A stretch of 60,989 nucleotides of DNA from DATKZH01 sp964475955. GTDB taxonomy: Bacteria; Planctomycetota; Planctomycetia; Pirellulales; Thermoguttaceae. Within the stretch, counting starts at the first letter, position 1. Every line of letters starts with the position of its first letter. Both the position numbers and the translations under genes were made by a program. Location: assembly GCA_964475955.1 (NCBI GenBank), contig CAYYZY010000021.1:1-60989 (forward strand). The letters run 5' to 3'. The notes under the pieces were generated by a model. The model was not told where the DNA came from. It saw only the letters and a list, made by a program, of their open reading frames with translations, and did no database searches. Shown here in pieces: positions 44,169 through 52,085 of the stretch.

Positions 44169-45073
44169 CAGGCATGACTCCGCTCGAAGGGGGCGATCCC
44201 GAGGGTTTCCAGACCTCCGCGCACGCCGGCCAGCACGAGTTGGGCCACGTCGGCCGGGCCGAGCCGGCTCCGCCGAAGCCGCGCAAAGCTCTCTTCCAGC
44301 CAGGCGTCGGCCTCGGCAGGCCGCCGGCCCCACGCGTCCAGTCCCAAGAGCCCCCAACCCAAAGACCGGGGGGCGCGAACGCGCGGCAGAACCTGGCCGA
44401 GGTAGCCGCAAGCACGCTTGATGAGGCGGTCGGGCGCTTGGGTCCCGGCCAAGGCGAGCAGCGCGATGCCGGTCGGCGCGGGCTGCGCTCGAAGGCTCTT
44501 GCCGAATACCTCGCGGTTGCCGTAGTTCCAGCCGCCGGTCGGAATGGCGCGGTCGCGGACGATGCGGATTCCGTCGCCGGCGCGGGGGTGGCCGCCCAAG
44601 CCTTCGCGCCGCAGTGCCAGCACGGCCAGGCACGTCGGCTCGAGCCAGGAGTGGGTGCCCGCAACCCAAGGCCAGCCGGGGATGCTCGGATCGTGCCCGA
44701 CCACGTCAGCCTGGTCGAGCTGCCATGTCTTCCCTTCGAGGCCGAGCAGCCACCGGACGGCCCGTTGGCGTTCGGTTTCGTGCCCGCCCACGGCCGCCCA
44801 GAGCAGGACGGCGTGGGACGTGCCCCAGCCGGGCGCGGAGACGTCGGCCGAGGGGCCGAGCGAGCCGTCGGCGTTCTGGATCTCGGCCATCCAGTCGGCG
44901 GCTCGGCGCGCCGAGGGATCGGCGGACCCGCCCGGCGCGGAGGCCGCCAGGGCCAGTCCCGCCAGGCCCGTCGGCTCGACGAAGGGCTCGCCCCGGAAGT
45001 GGTACCCCCATCCGCCCGCGGCCGATTGCCGGGTCGCCAGGGCCTCACGCGCCGAATCGATCCATGCGGTCAC
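44168..45073 (-). CDS. Terpene-cyclase / prenyltransferase alpha-alpha-toroid fold protein
   Basis: 301 aa. Repeated GGWGYHF / DGSLGPS / GWNYGN units with Gln-Trp-like spacing mark the alpha6-alpha6 toroid of squalene-hopene cyclases and protein prenyltransferase beta subunits. The DxDD acid motif of cyclases is not present, so it is likely a toroid of other function, as in many planctomycete proteins. No signal peptide is visible from the chosen start. I use GTG 45073, where GGGAG lies about eight bases ahead; GTG 45088 is possible, and the longer frame to 45367 gives Arg-rich non-native sequence. Stop overlaps the DUF362 start. Confidence 0.72.
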   Translation of the reverse strand: MTAWIDSAREALATRQSAAGGWGYHFRGEPFVEPTGLAGLALAASAPGGSADPSARRAADWMAEIQNADGSLGPSADVSAPGWGTSHAVLLWAAVGGHETERQRAVRWLLGLEGKTWQLDQADVVGHDPSIPGWPWVAGTHSWLEPTCLAVLALRREGLGGHPRAGDGIRIVRDRAIPTGGWNYGNREVFGKSLRAQPAPTGIALLALAGTQAPDRLIKRACGYLGQVLPRVRAPRSLGWGLLGLDAWGRRPAEADAWLEESFARLRRSRLGPADVAQLVLAGVRGGLETLGIAPFERSHA

Positions 45074-45305
45074 GCGTTCGTCTCCCACCGCGTGCGGTTT
45101 GCAGGCGAAGCACGTCGCGCGGTGGGGCGGCGGGGCACGCCCGGCGGGTATCAGTGGCGTTTTGCGCGACGTCGAACGTTCTCTGGCGCAAATGTAGCAC
45201 GCGGCGGGGAGAGGCGGTCGGGCGTGTCGCGCGGCCGGCCGGCAAATCCGTTGCCCCCGTCGGAGAAGTCGCCGGGAAATTCGCAGATTGGCTAAAGATT
45301 TCAAT

Positions 45306-45332
45306 TTGACATCGGGGGATTCTATCTTAAGT
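45306..45332 (+). promoter_or_regulatory. Possible promoter for the pilin transcript
   Basis: A perfect TTGACA (45306-45311) with a weak -10-like TTAAGT (45327-45332) 15 bases on. This would place initiation about 150 bases before the riboswitch. The local sequence is unusually AT-rich for the window, which fits a promoter region. Confidence 0.35.
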
Positions 45333-45490
45333 TTCACTACGGAGGCCGAACACGCGAAAGCGTGCAAGGCCCCGCGAGACGGCCTCGGGGCCGGATCGCA
45401 CCGCGGGAGTCCTTATCCGCCGGAAGCAGTTTTGAAAGGTCACGTCTGCCGGCAACGCTCCCGCGACTTGAGGCCTGCCGCCTCTCATCC

Positions 45491-45578
45491 TCGACAAAGG
45501 CAAACCGGTCGCAAGGCCGGGGCGCAAAGCCAAGGACCGGTCGGGGCAATCTCGATCGGCAGCCTGGCTGCCGAAAGG
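45491..45578 (+). promoter_or_regulatory. Cyclic-di-GMP-I (GEMM) riboswitch
   Basis: The aptamer core matches the class I c-di-GMP consensus: GGCAAACC (45499-45506), a stem capped by the GNRA tetraloop GCAA, then GGGGCGCAAAGCC (45518-45530), a variable stem, and the closing GGCAGCCTGGCTGCCG hairpin (45559-45574), the counterpart of GGTAGC-GGGGTTACCG in the Vibrio Vc2 aptamer. Segment order and spacing agree. It lies 205 bases before the Flp pilin start, so pilin expression is predicted to respond to c-di-GMP. The expression platform (45579-45770) is long; I cannot see a clear terminator or ribosome-site sequestering helix, so the sign of control (on or off) is open. Confidence 0.85.
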
Positions 45579-45782
45579 ATAGAACGTTCGGCAAACCGCG
45601 AGGACGAGGCACGTCGTCAGTACGGTTACCGGGTTCCGCAGGGTGCGCCGCAGGCCGGCGCCGGCGAAGAACCGCCGACGAAGCACTTGAAGGAACCCAC
45701 GTAAGTTTTCTCCGGTGAGTCCTTGTCACTTGCGAAACAGCCTATCGGCTTGGGACCACCGATGAACTGGAGGAGTGCTACT

Positions 45783-45962
45783 ATGAAGTCGCTCGCGAAG
45801 AAGATGCAACGTTTCCTCGCTTCGGAAGATGGCCCCACCGCGGTCGAGTACGCCGTGATGCTGGCGCTGATCGTGATCGTCTGCCTGTCGGCGATCGGCT
45901 CCCTGGGCAACGCCGCGAAGAACACGTTTACCGACGTCACCAATTCGGTCACCGGCTCCTAA
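45783..45962 (+). CDS. flp: Flp/Fap-type pilin precursor
   Basis: 59 aa. A 20-residue charged leader ends in SEDG, then PTAVEYAVMLALIVIVC starts the mature pilin; the cleavage site after Gly with Glu at +5 and Tyr at +6 is the Flp signature. The prepilin peptidase at 46431 should process it. GGAGGAG precedes ATG 45783 by nine bases. It has its own leader with a c-di-GMP riboswitch and its own terminator, so it can be expressed more strongly than the assembly genes downstream. An in-frame extension back to 45723 lacks a ribosome site. Confidence 0.93.
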   Translation: MKSLAKKMQRFLASEDGPTAVEYAVMLALIVIVCLSAIGSLGNAAKNTFTDVTNSVTGS

Positions 45963-46034
45963 CGCCGCGTCCGCCGCCGTGGCCGGCCGGTTTTCGAGGT
46001 CCGCCGTGCGACCGTCGACCGTGCCGGGAGAACC

Positions 46035-46078
46035 GCCCCCTCGGTGCCCGGATTTTGGGCGCCGAGGGGGCATTTTTT
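46035..46078 (+). terminator. Strong intrinsic terminator after the pilin gene
   Basis: Perfect 10-base stem GCCCCCTCGG (46035-46044) and CCGAGGGGGC (46062-46071), extended inward by GCCC/GGGC, then ATTTTTT. It ends the pilin message 73-116 bases after its stop and separates it from the assembly genes. Confidence 0.85.
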
Positions 46079-46149
46079 GACATACACTTGAGTAGCCCCT
46101 GCTCGTTGCCTGTTCCCCGAACGTGGCGTTTGCGACCGGGAACCCCGCC

Positions 46150-46260
46150 ATGCATCCGTTGATCCCCGCCGAAATGCTCAGCGCGGCCGCCCAGTTGGCG
46201 GTCTACTGCGTCATGACCGTCGCCGCGCTGATGACCGTGATGATCACCGCCCGAGGCTAA
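46150..46260 (+). CDS. 36-residue single-helix membrane peptide in the Tad locus
   Basis: Starts MHPLIPAEMLSAAAQLAVYC and ends in ITARG; the middle is one transmembrane helix rich in Ala, Val and Met. GGGAA stands eight bases before ATG 46150. It lies alone between the pilin terminator and cpaA. It could be a small accessory membrane protein of the pilus system, or a leader peptide, or chance; its consistent hydrophobicity and codon use favour a real gene. Confidence 0.45.
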   Translation: MHPLIPAEMLSAAAQLAVYCVMTVAALMTVMITARG

Positions 46261-46430
46261 CCGGAACGCCCCGTCGGCCGGGCCGCGGTCCCGCCGATCG
46301 GGCACCTCCGAAGGAAGCGCGCCCGCGTTCCACAAGGAACCAAAAAACCCACAAACAACGCACCATCCGGTGCCGAAACCAACGGGGTCGACGAAGGAAC
46401 CCTCCTCGGACCGTAACGGAGAAAACCGTC

Positions 46431-47012
46431 ATGCTCAGTATGCTCGAAGACGTTTCGCGCTCGATGCCCGAATTTTGGGTCATCATGACCGTCTGCTGGG
46501 CAGTCACGATCACCCTGGTCGTGGCGGCCGTCATCGACGGCTGGAAGCTCAAGGTGCCCAATTGGCTCACCTTCCCGATGGTCATCAGCGGCTGGATCGC
46601 CAGCGCCGTCTTCTTCGGCTGGGCGGGCCTGGGATGGAGTCTCCTGGGGACGGTCGTCGGCCTGGGGCTCCTGCTGCCGGCCTACGCGATCGGCGGGATG
46701 GGCGCCGGCGACGTCAAACTCCTCGCGGGCGTCGGGGCCTGGGTGGGCGTAAGCCACACTTTCTGGGCGTTCGTCGTCTCCGCCGTCGTCGGAGCCGTCA
46801 TCGCCATGGGAATGGTCGCGTATCGCCGCCGATGGCGCCACCATCAGAATCAGTTCCTCGGAATACTCTCCGAGATCCTGATTATCCGCGACCCCAACCG
46901 ACTCTCCGAGATGGCCGCCGAACGCAAGCCCTCCATGCTCCTGCTGCCGTACGGGATTCCGATTGCGATCGGCTCGATTGCTTACTTCGCCTGGTGGGGA
47001 ATGCTGCTGTGA
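46431..47012 (+). CDS. cpaA: Prepilin peptidase CpaA/TadV (A24 family)
   Basis: 193 aa polytopic aspartic protease that cleaves Flp-type prepilins at the inner membrane. The two catalytic Asp are in VIDGWKLKVPN and in the GxGD motif GMGAGDVKLLAG. Five or six hydrophobic segments are present, as in the short CpaA form without the N-methylation domain. A 35-residue polar loop (RRRWRHHQNQFLG) near the end is longer than usual. GGAG precedes ATG 46431. TadE follows 16 bases later. Confidence 0.93.
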   Translation: MLSMLEDVSRSMPEFWVIMTVCWAVTITLVVAAVIDGWKLKVPNWLTFPMVISGWIASAVFFGWAGLGWSLLGTVVGLGLLLPAYAIGGMGAGDVKLLAGVGAWVGVSHTFWAFVVSAVVGAVIAMGMVAYRRRWRHHQNQFLGILSEILIIRDPNRLSEMAAERKPSMLLLPYGIPIAIGSIAYFAWWGMLL

Positions 47013-47028
47013 ACGAGGGGATGCTGCC

Positions 47029-47547
47029 ATGAAACTGCCTGCTTTGCGTAAACACGCCGACTTGACGCGCCCGTTCCGCCCGGAAGGGGTAGGCGGCGAC
47101 CCAATCCCGACCCAAACGGCGTTCAAACTGGAGAGAGTTTGCCGATTGTGCCGAAGGAATCGACGAGGTGCCGCCGCCGTGGAGTTTGCGGTCGTCGCAC
47201 CCCTCTTCTTCCTGCTGATCTTCGGGATGATCGAGTTTGGCCGGATGGTGATGGTCCAGCAGATCATCACCAACGCGTCGCGGGAAGGGGCGCGGGTCGC
47301 GGTGCTCGACGGCGCCACCTCGGCGGAAGTGACGACGGCCGTCAACAACTACATGGTCTCCGCGTCGGTCGACGGTGTGAATATATCGGTCAGCCCGAAC
47401 CCGCCGAGTTCGGCCGGTTATGGCGAAGCTGTCACGGTTAGCGTCTCCGTTCCTTTTGATCAAGTGAGTTGGCTTCCGTCGCCAATGTTCTTAGGCGGAA
47501 ACACGTTGAGCGCGACGACCGTCATGCGTCGAGAAACGGTCCAGTAA
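47029..47547 (+). CDS. tadE: TadE-like pseudopilin
   Basis: 172 aa. After a 45-residue cytoplasmic lead, RRGAAAVEFAVVAPLFFLLI is the TadE signature, with predicted cleavage after the Gly and Glu at +5, followed by a hydrophobic helix. The 100-residue periplasmic part is mostly beta and Ser/Val-rich. TadE-type minor pilins are processed by the same peptidase as Flp and help assembly. GAGGGG precedes ATG 47029. A TadF or TadG partner is not seen. Confidence 0.88.
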   Translation: MKLPALRKHADLTRPFRPEGVGGDPIPTQTAFKLERVCRLCRRNRRGAAAVEFAVVAPLFFLLIFGMIEFGRMVMVQQIITNASREGARVAVLDGATSAEVTTAVNNYMVSASVDGVNISVSPNPPSSAGYGEAVTVSVSVPFDQVSWLPSPMFLGGNTLSATTVMRRETVQ

Positions 47548-47611
47548 GCCGTCGGTTGCGCGATTCGGCGTGAAGGGCCGGGCCAGCGGAATAGCCACGT
47601 AGGGGGAGTCA

Positions 47612-48748
47612 ATGCGCGCAAAATCCGTGCTCCTGTTGATGGTTGCGCTTGGGTGCGGGCTGGTCGCTTCGATCGGGATCACTCAGGTGATGGCCAACCG
47701 AAACGCCGCGGTCCCCGCCAACGAAGGGGACACGAAGCAGATCTTCGTCGCCATGACGGATATCGCCACCGGCGACCGGATCAACGCCGAGATGCTCAAG
47801 CTCGAAGAGTGGCCCAAGGACAAAGTCCCCGAAGGGGCGCTCTCCGACCCCGAGCAGGTCGAGGGGCGCCGGCCCAAGACCAAGCTCTGGCAGGGCGAAG
47901 TGATCCTGGAAAACAAGCTGCTCACCGACGGCATGTTGCCCGGCGCCGCCGAGGAGATTCCTCTCGGCTATCGGGTCGTCTCGGTGACGGTGAACGAAGA
48001 GAGCGGCATCAGCGACCTCATCCGCCCGGGCGACCGGGTCGACGTGCTCCTGTTCACGCGGGAGTGCCCGGGCACGTTCTGCGAGACGAGCGTGCGGACC
48101 ATCTTCCAGGACATCAAGGTGTTCGCCGTCAACGACGTGTTCAACCTGGAAGAGACCGAGGGGAAGACCTCCATCAAAGCCCGCACGGTCTCGCTGCTGG
48201 TCACGCCGCAGCAGATCGAGAAGTTCACTTTGGCGAGCGAGTTGGGGGAGATTCGCCTCACGCTGCGCAGCCACGAGGACAAGGATCGCGTGGAGTTGGC
48301 CGGCGCGACGCCCCGCGCGCTGGACGACACCGAGGCGTCGGATCGCGACGCCGAGGAATTGGAGCAGAATCGGCCCGAAGCGTCGGGGCCGGACGGCATG
48401 GACGACTTCCTCGCCATGCTCGAGTCGCAGAAGTCGCAGGCCACCGCTTTGCCGGTCGAAACCCCGGCCCCGCCCGACTCGTGGACGGTCCAGGTCATCC
48501 GGGGCGGCGAAGTGGAGGACGTCGTCATGGAGCTCGCCCACAAAACGTCGACCGGCAACGCGCCGGGCGGCAAGTCGTCGGGCTTCAGCTTCTGGCGAAT
48601 GATCGCTCCGGGGAGAAGCCGAAGTCCGGTCGCCGCGCCCGCCGCCTCGCCGAAGGAGACGGGACCGCAGATCGGGCAGCCGAAGCCGGAACCGGAGCCG
48701 GAGGACGACGACGCCCAGGAAGAAGAACCCCCGCCCGACGACGGGTAG
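47612..48748 (+). CDS. cpaB: Flp pilus assembly protein CpaB/RcpC
   Basis: 378 aa. An N-terminal transmembrane helix (VLLLMVALGCGLVASIGI) is followed by a SAF domain (about 40-110: IFVAMTDIATGDRINAEML) and the RcpC/CpaB region (RPGDRVDVLLF; SLLVTPQQIEKFTLAS). RcpC-type proteins are periplasmic and act with the secretin. The last 130 residues are acidic, Pro-rich and probably disordered, longer than in proteobacterial forms. GGGGGAG precedes ATG 47612. Confidence 0.9.
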   Translation: MRAKSVLLLMVALGCGLVASIGITQVMANRNAAVPANEGDTKQIFVAMTDIATGDRINAEMLKLEEWPKDKVPEGALSDPEQVEGRRPKTKLWQGEVILENKLLTDGMLPGAAEEIPLGYRVVSVTVNEESGISDLIRPGDRVDVLLFTRECPGTFCETSVRTIFQDIKVFAVNDVFNLEETEGKTSIKARTVSLLVTPQQIEKFTLASELGEIRLTLRSHEDKDRVELAGATPRALDDTEASDRDAEELEQNRPEASGPDGMDDFLAMLESQKSQATALPVETPAPPDSWTVQVIRGGEVEDVVMELAHKTSTGNAPGGKSSGFSFWRMIAPGRSRSPVAAPAASPKETGPQIGQPKPEPEPEDDDAQEEEPPPDDG

Positions 48749-48889
48749 GCGAAAAACTCAACTCGATACGGTATGCGTAACGTGGGGTTTCGCTTGAGGG
48801 CGGCGAACCCCGCCCGGACGGGAAGACACGGACGACTCCCGGCACGGACGTGCCCGCTGCGGGAGCGGACAACCCAAGGGATTGCAAGG

Positions 48890-50419
48890 ATGACAGTTCA
48901 TACGCTTCGATCGCTCTGCGCCCCGACCCTGATCGGATCAGCACTCCTCTGGGCGACCTGCGGCGCCGCCTGGGCTCAACCGGGCGAGCTCGAGCCGACG
49001 TCGGTGGTCCGCCAGATCCAGGCCGCCAACGAGCGGCAGAAGATGACGGTCCATACCAGCCGCATCCTCACGCTGAGCCCCGAGCTTACCTCGGCCAACC
49101 GGATTCCCCGGGCGCAGGTCAACAACCCCGACATTCTCGACGTCACCCCGCTCTCGGCCACCCAGGTCCAGATATCCGCCAAGAAGCCGGGCGTGACGCA
49201 GGTCAACCTGTGGGACGAAAACGGCGACATCTACACGGTCGACGTGATCGTCTACGGCGACGCCCGGGAACTGGCCATGATCCTCGAAACGGAGTTCCCC
49301 AACGCCGCGCTCCGCGTGGTGCCGCTGTCGAACTCGGTGATGATCTCCGGATACGTGGATCAGCCCAGCGACATCAACGGCATCATGCAGATCGCCGAGC
49401 AATACTACGCCAAGGTGATCAACAACATCCAGGTCGGCGGCGTTCACCAGGTGCTGTTGCACGTCAAGGCGATGGAGGTCTCGCGCACCAAGCTGCGCAG
49501 TCTCGGCTTCGACTGGGCCGTGCTGAGCGATTGGAACGCCGTTAGCCAGAGCGTGAGCGGGTTGCTGGGCACGGTCACGAAGAGCAGCACCGAGATCGAC
49601 CCGAGCACGGGCATCGCGACGATCACCGAGCCCTTGGTCTCCGCCGCGTCGGGCTCGACGATGCAGTTCGACATCGTCAACGGCACCGACTCGTTCTTCG
49701 GGATCCTGGAAGCGCTGCGGCAGGACAACCTGGCCAAGATCCTCGCCGAGCCGACCTTGGTCACCTCGAGCGGCCGGCCCGCCTACTTCCAGGTTGGGGG
49801 AGAAGTGCCCTACGCCGTGCCCCAGGGGTACGGGGCGATTTCCATTGAGTACAAGGAGTACGGGACGCGAGTCGACTTCGTCCCCATCGTGCTGGGCAAC
49901 GGGCGGATCCGCCTCGAAGTCCGGCCGCACGTGAGCGACATCGANNNNNNNNNNNNNNNNNNNNNNNNNNNNNNNNNNNNNNNNNNNNNNNNNNNNNNNN
50001 NNNNNNNNNNNNNNNNNNNNNNNNNNNNNNNNNNNNNNNNNNNNGGCCCGGGCCTGCGAACGGCCAGCCCGAACGACGTCCAGTTGGGCGTGCGCGGACA
50101 CATCGAGGTTCCCCGGTGCTGCCCGCCGGGCGCCCGCGGGACCAACCCCCGGCAGCCCGGACCGATCGTGCCGGACGGTCAGATCCTCCCGGCCGACCGG
50201 ATGCCCGCGGCCGAGCCGCTGGCGCCGCCGACCCTCACCGAGCCGCCGGCCCCCTTGCCGGAAAAGCCGTCGCCGGCGGCCACCGACTCGTCGCGCATCC
50301 GGCGCAAGGCGCAAGGCCGGCCCCTCGCGCCGATGCCCGGCCCCGTGGCGGCCACGTCGAAAGGCGCTTCGGAGCTTCCCGGTTTCTTGGGTCCTATCGG
50401 TTATGAGGGAGCAGAATAG
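48890..50419 (+). CDS. cpaC: Outer-membrane secretin CpaC/RcpA, interrupted by an assembly gap
   Basis: Signal peptide (LIGSALLWATCGAAWA), then the pilus-specific N-terminal domain (LTSANRIPRAQVNNPDILDV; VNLWDENGDIYTVDVIV), a BON-like domain and the secretin domain (LRSLGFDWAVLS; FFGILEALRQDNLAKILAEP; GGEVPYAVPQG; VRPHVSDI). The channel-forming end of the secretin domain falls in the run of 100 N at 49945-50044. After the gap the frame continues as a Pro-rich tail to 50419 and seems to be the same protein, but true gap length and frame are unknown. AAGGG precedes ATG 48890. Forms the outer-membrane pore for the Flp pilus. Confidence 0.88.
   Translation: MTVHTLRSLCAPTLIGSALLWATCGAAWAQPGELEPTSVVRQIQAANERQKMTVHTSRILTLSPELTSANRIPRAQVNNPDILDVTPLSATQVQISAKKPGVTQVNLWDENGDIYTVDVIVYGDARELAMILETEFPNAALRVVPLSNSVMISGYVDQPSDINGIMQIAEQYYAKVINNIQVGGVHQVLLHVKAMEVSRTKLRSLGFDWAVLSDWNAVSQSVSGLLGTVTKSSTEIDPSTGIATITEPLVSAASGSTMQFDIVNGTDSFFGILEALRQDNLAKILAEPTLVTSSGRPAYFQVGGEVPYAVPQGYGAISIEYKEYGTRVDFVPIVLGNGRIRLEVRPHVSDIXXXXXXXXXXXXXXXXXXXXXXXXXXXXXXXXXXGPGLRTASPNDVQLGVRGHIEVPRCCPPGARGTNPRQPGPIVPDGQILPADRMPAAEPLAPPTLTEPPAPLPEKPSPAATDSSRIRRKAQGRPLAPMPGPVAATSKGASELPGFLGPIGYEGAE
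49945..50044. other. Assembly gap (100 N)
   Basis: Exactly 100 undetermined bases inside cpaC. A round length of 100 is the usual placeholder for a scaffold gap of unknown size, so distances across it should not be trusted. Confidence 0.97.
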
Positions 50420-50638
50420 GCACGTTGCCACGAGCGAGCCCCCGGGCGGCCCGCCGGCCGTAAGCGTGAAGCGTCGCGCGGCTTCGCGCACCGGCTCGGG
50501 CCCGCTCGTTTTGGCGGTTCCGTGCAAGAATAAGCAATACTAGGGAAGAGCATTTGCGTTCGCCCGCCCCGCCGGGGTCGGGCAACCCGGGGGCATTGGC
50601 CCTCCGGCTCGAGAATCGGCTTCCTTGGGCTTACCACG

Positions 50639-51844
50639 ATGAGCAACGTTCTTCGCCTGGCGATCGTCGATCCCAACGACACCTCCCGCGACGCGTTGAA
50701 GACGATGCTGTTGGGGATGGAGATGATCTGGCTCGAGGCGGAGTGCTCCCGGTACGAGTTCTTCGCCGACGTGGTGGCGCAGACCAATCCCGACATCGGC
50801 CTGGTGGCCATCGACGGCGATCCGGAAAAGGCCCTGTCGCTGGTCAGCCGCCTCAGCGAGCTCTCGCCCGACTGCTCCGTGCTGGTGGTCAGCTCGTCGA
50901 GCGACGGCAACCTGATCCTCCAGGCGATGCGTTCCGGGGCCAAGGAGTTTCTCACCCAGCCCGTCCGGATCGAGGACCTGATCGGCGCGCTGGGCCGAAT
51001 CAGCGAGCGCCGGTTCGGGCGGGGCGAGAACAAGCCGCGCGGGAGCCAGGTGATCGCGGTGGCCGGGTCGATCGGCGGGGTGGGCACGACCAGCATCGCG
51101 GTCAATCTCGGCTGCGCCCTGGCCAGCCACAGCGAGAACACGGTGGCGCTGGTGGACCTCGACCTCTGCCTCGGCGACGCCGACGTGTTCCTCGACGCCA
51201 TCCCCGACTACACGCTGGTCGACGTCGCGCAGAACGTCACCCGGCTCGACTTCAGCCTGCTGAAGCGTTCGCTCACCAAGCACTCGTCGGGTCTCTTCCT
51301 CCTGCCCCGCCCCGTGCAGCTCGAAGACATCGGCCTGATCGCGCCGGAAGACCTTCAGCGGGTGATCGGGCTGTTGAAGGCGACGTTCACGCACCTGGTG
51401 GTCGACCTGTCCAAGAGCTACAACTCGATCGACCTAGTGGCCCTGGAGATGGCCAACCACATCCTGCTGGTCACCCAGTTGGACTTGCCCTGCCTTCGCA
51501 ACGTGGTCCGGCTGATGATGTCGTTCGGCGAGATGGAGGGGATGGCCGAGAAGGTGAAGATCGTCGTCAACCGGACGGGCCTGGAGAGCGGCCAGATCAC
51601 GCTGAAGAAGGCCCAGGACACCATCGGCCGGGAGATCTTCTGGCAATTGCCCAACGACTACCGCACCATGGTCGAGGTCCGCAACAACGGCGTGCCGCTG
51701 ATCGAGCAGGCCCCGAAAGCCCCCATCACGCAAGCCGTCCTCGGCCTGGCCGAGTCGCTCAACAGCGACGCCAAGGCCCCCGCCGGGCAGACGGTCAGCA
51801 AGAAGTCGGGCTGGGGCCGCCTGTTCGGCAAGGGCGGCAAGTAG
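50639..51844 (+). CDS. cpaE: Flp pilus localisation ATPase-like protein CpaE/TadZ
   Basis: 401 aa. An atypical receiver-like domain (about 1-125: LRLAIVDPNDTSRDALKTML; EFLTQPVRIEDLI) is fused to a MinD/ParA-like domain. The P-loop reads GSIGGVGTTSIAVN: both lysines of the deviant Walker A (KGGxGKT) are missing, so strong ATP hydrolysis is doubtful; degenerate P-loops are known in TadZ proteins. The A' motif region (VALVDLDLCLGDADVFLD) and HLVVDLSK are present. TadZ places the pilus machine at the pole and is normally followed by cpaF. Here the next gene is an unrelated Uma2 protein. Start ATG 50639. Confidence 0.9.
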   Translation: MSNVLRLAIVDPNDTSRDALKTMLLGMEMIWLEAECSRYEFFADVVAQTNPDIGLVAIDGDPEKALSLVSRLSELSPDCSVLVVSSSSDGNLILQAMRSGAKEFLTQPVRIEDLIGALGRISERRFGRGENKPRGSQVIAVAGSIGGVGTTSIAVNLGCALASHSENTVALVDLDLCLGDADVFLDAIPDYTLVDVAQNVTRLDFSLLKRSLTKHSSGLFLLPRPVQLEDIGLIAPEDLQRVIGLLKATFTHLVVDLSKSYNSIDLVALEMANHILLVTQLDLPCLRNVVRLMMSFGEMEGMAEKVKIVVNRTGLESGQITLKKAQDTIGREIFWQLPNDYRTMVEVRNNGVPLIEQAPKAPITQAVLGLAESLNSDAKAPAGQTVSKKSGWGRLFGKGGK

Positions 51845-51915
51845 ACTGGCGTTCGGCCCGAGGCGCCGGCTATAATGGTGTTTTGGGGCGGCCAGACGAC
51901 GACTCCCCGGTTTCC

Positions 51916-51972
51916 GTAGCAGGCACACTCCGTGTGCCGTCCGCCGCTTGCGGCCCGGAAAATGTGCTTACT
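51916..51972. repeat. Inverted repeat of the GCAGGCAC family (E), copy 2
   Basis: GTAGCAGGCACACTCCGTGT then GCCGTCCGCCGCTTGCGGCC matches 42809-42870; the right arm is degraded (AATGTGCTTAC). A consensus TATAAT at 51871-51876 lies just before it and could belong to a promoter for the gene at 52086, but no -35 is visible. Confidence 0.6.
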
Positions 51973-52085
51973 GCGCTCGAAATGCGGAGATTGCTCCTCG
52001 GCTGCCCCTTCGTGCGGAAGCCGAGCTTCACGCGCCCGGCTCTCTTGCGAGGCCGAGCCCATCGCCGACGTGTGGGGATAAGCCC

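Noticed and set aside
45288..45704. A 138-codon open frame across the pilin leader
   Set aside because: It covers the c-di-GMP aptamer, whose RNA structure explains the conservation; the translation has no protein character.
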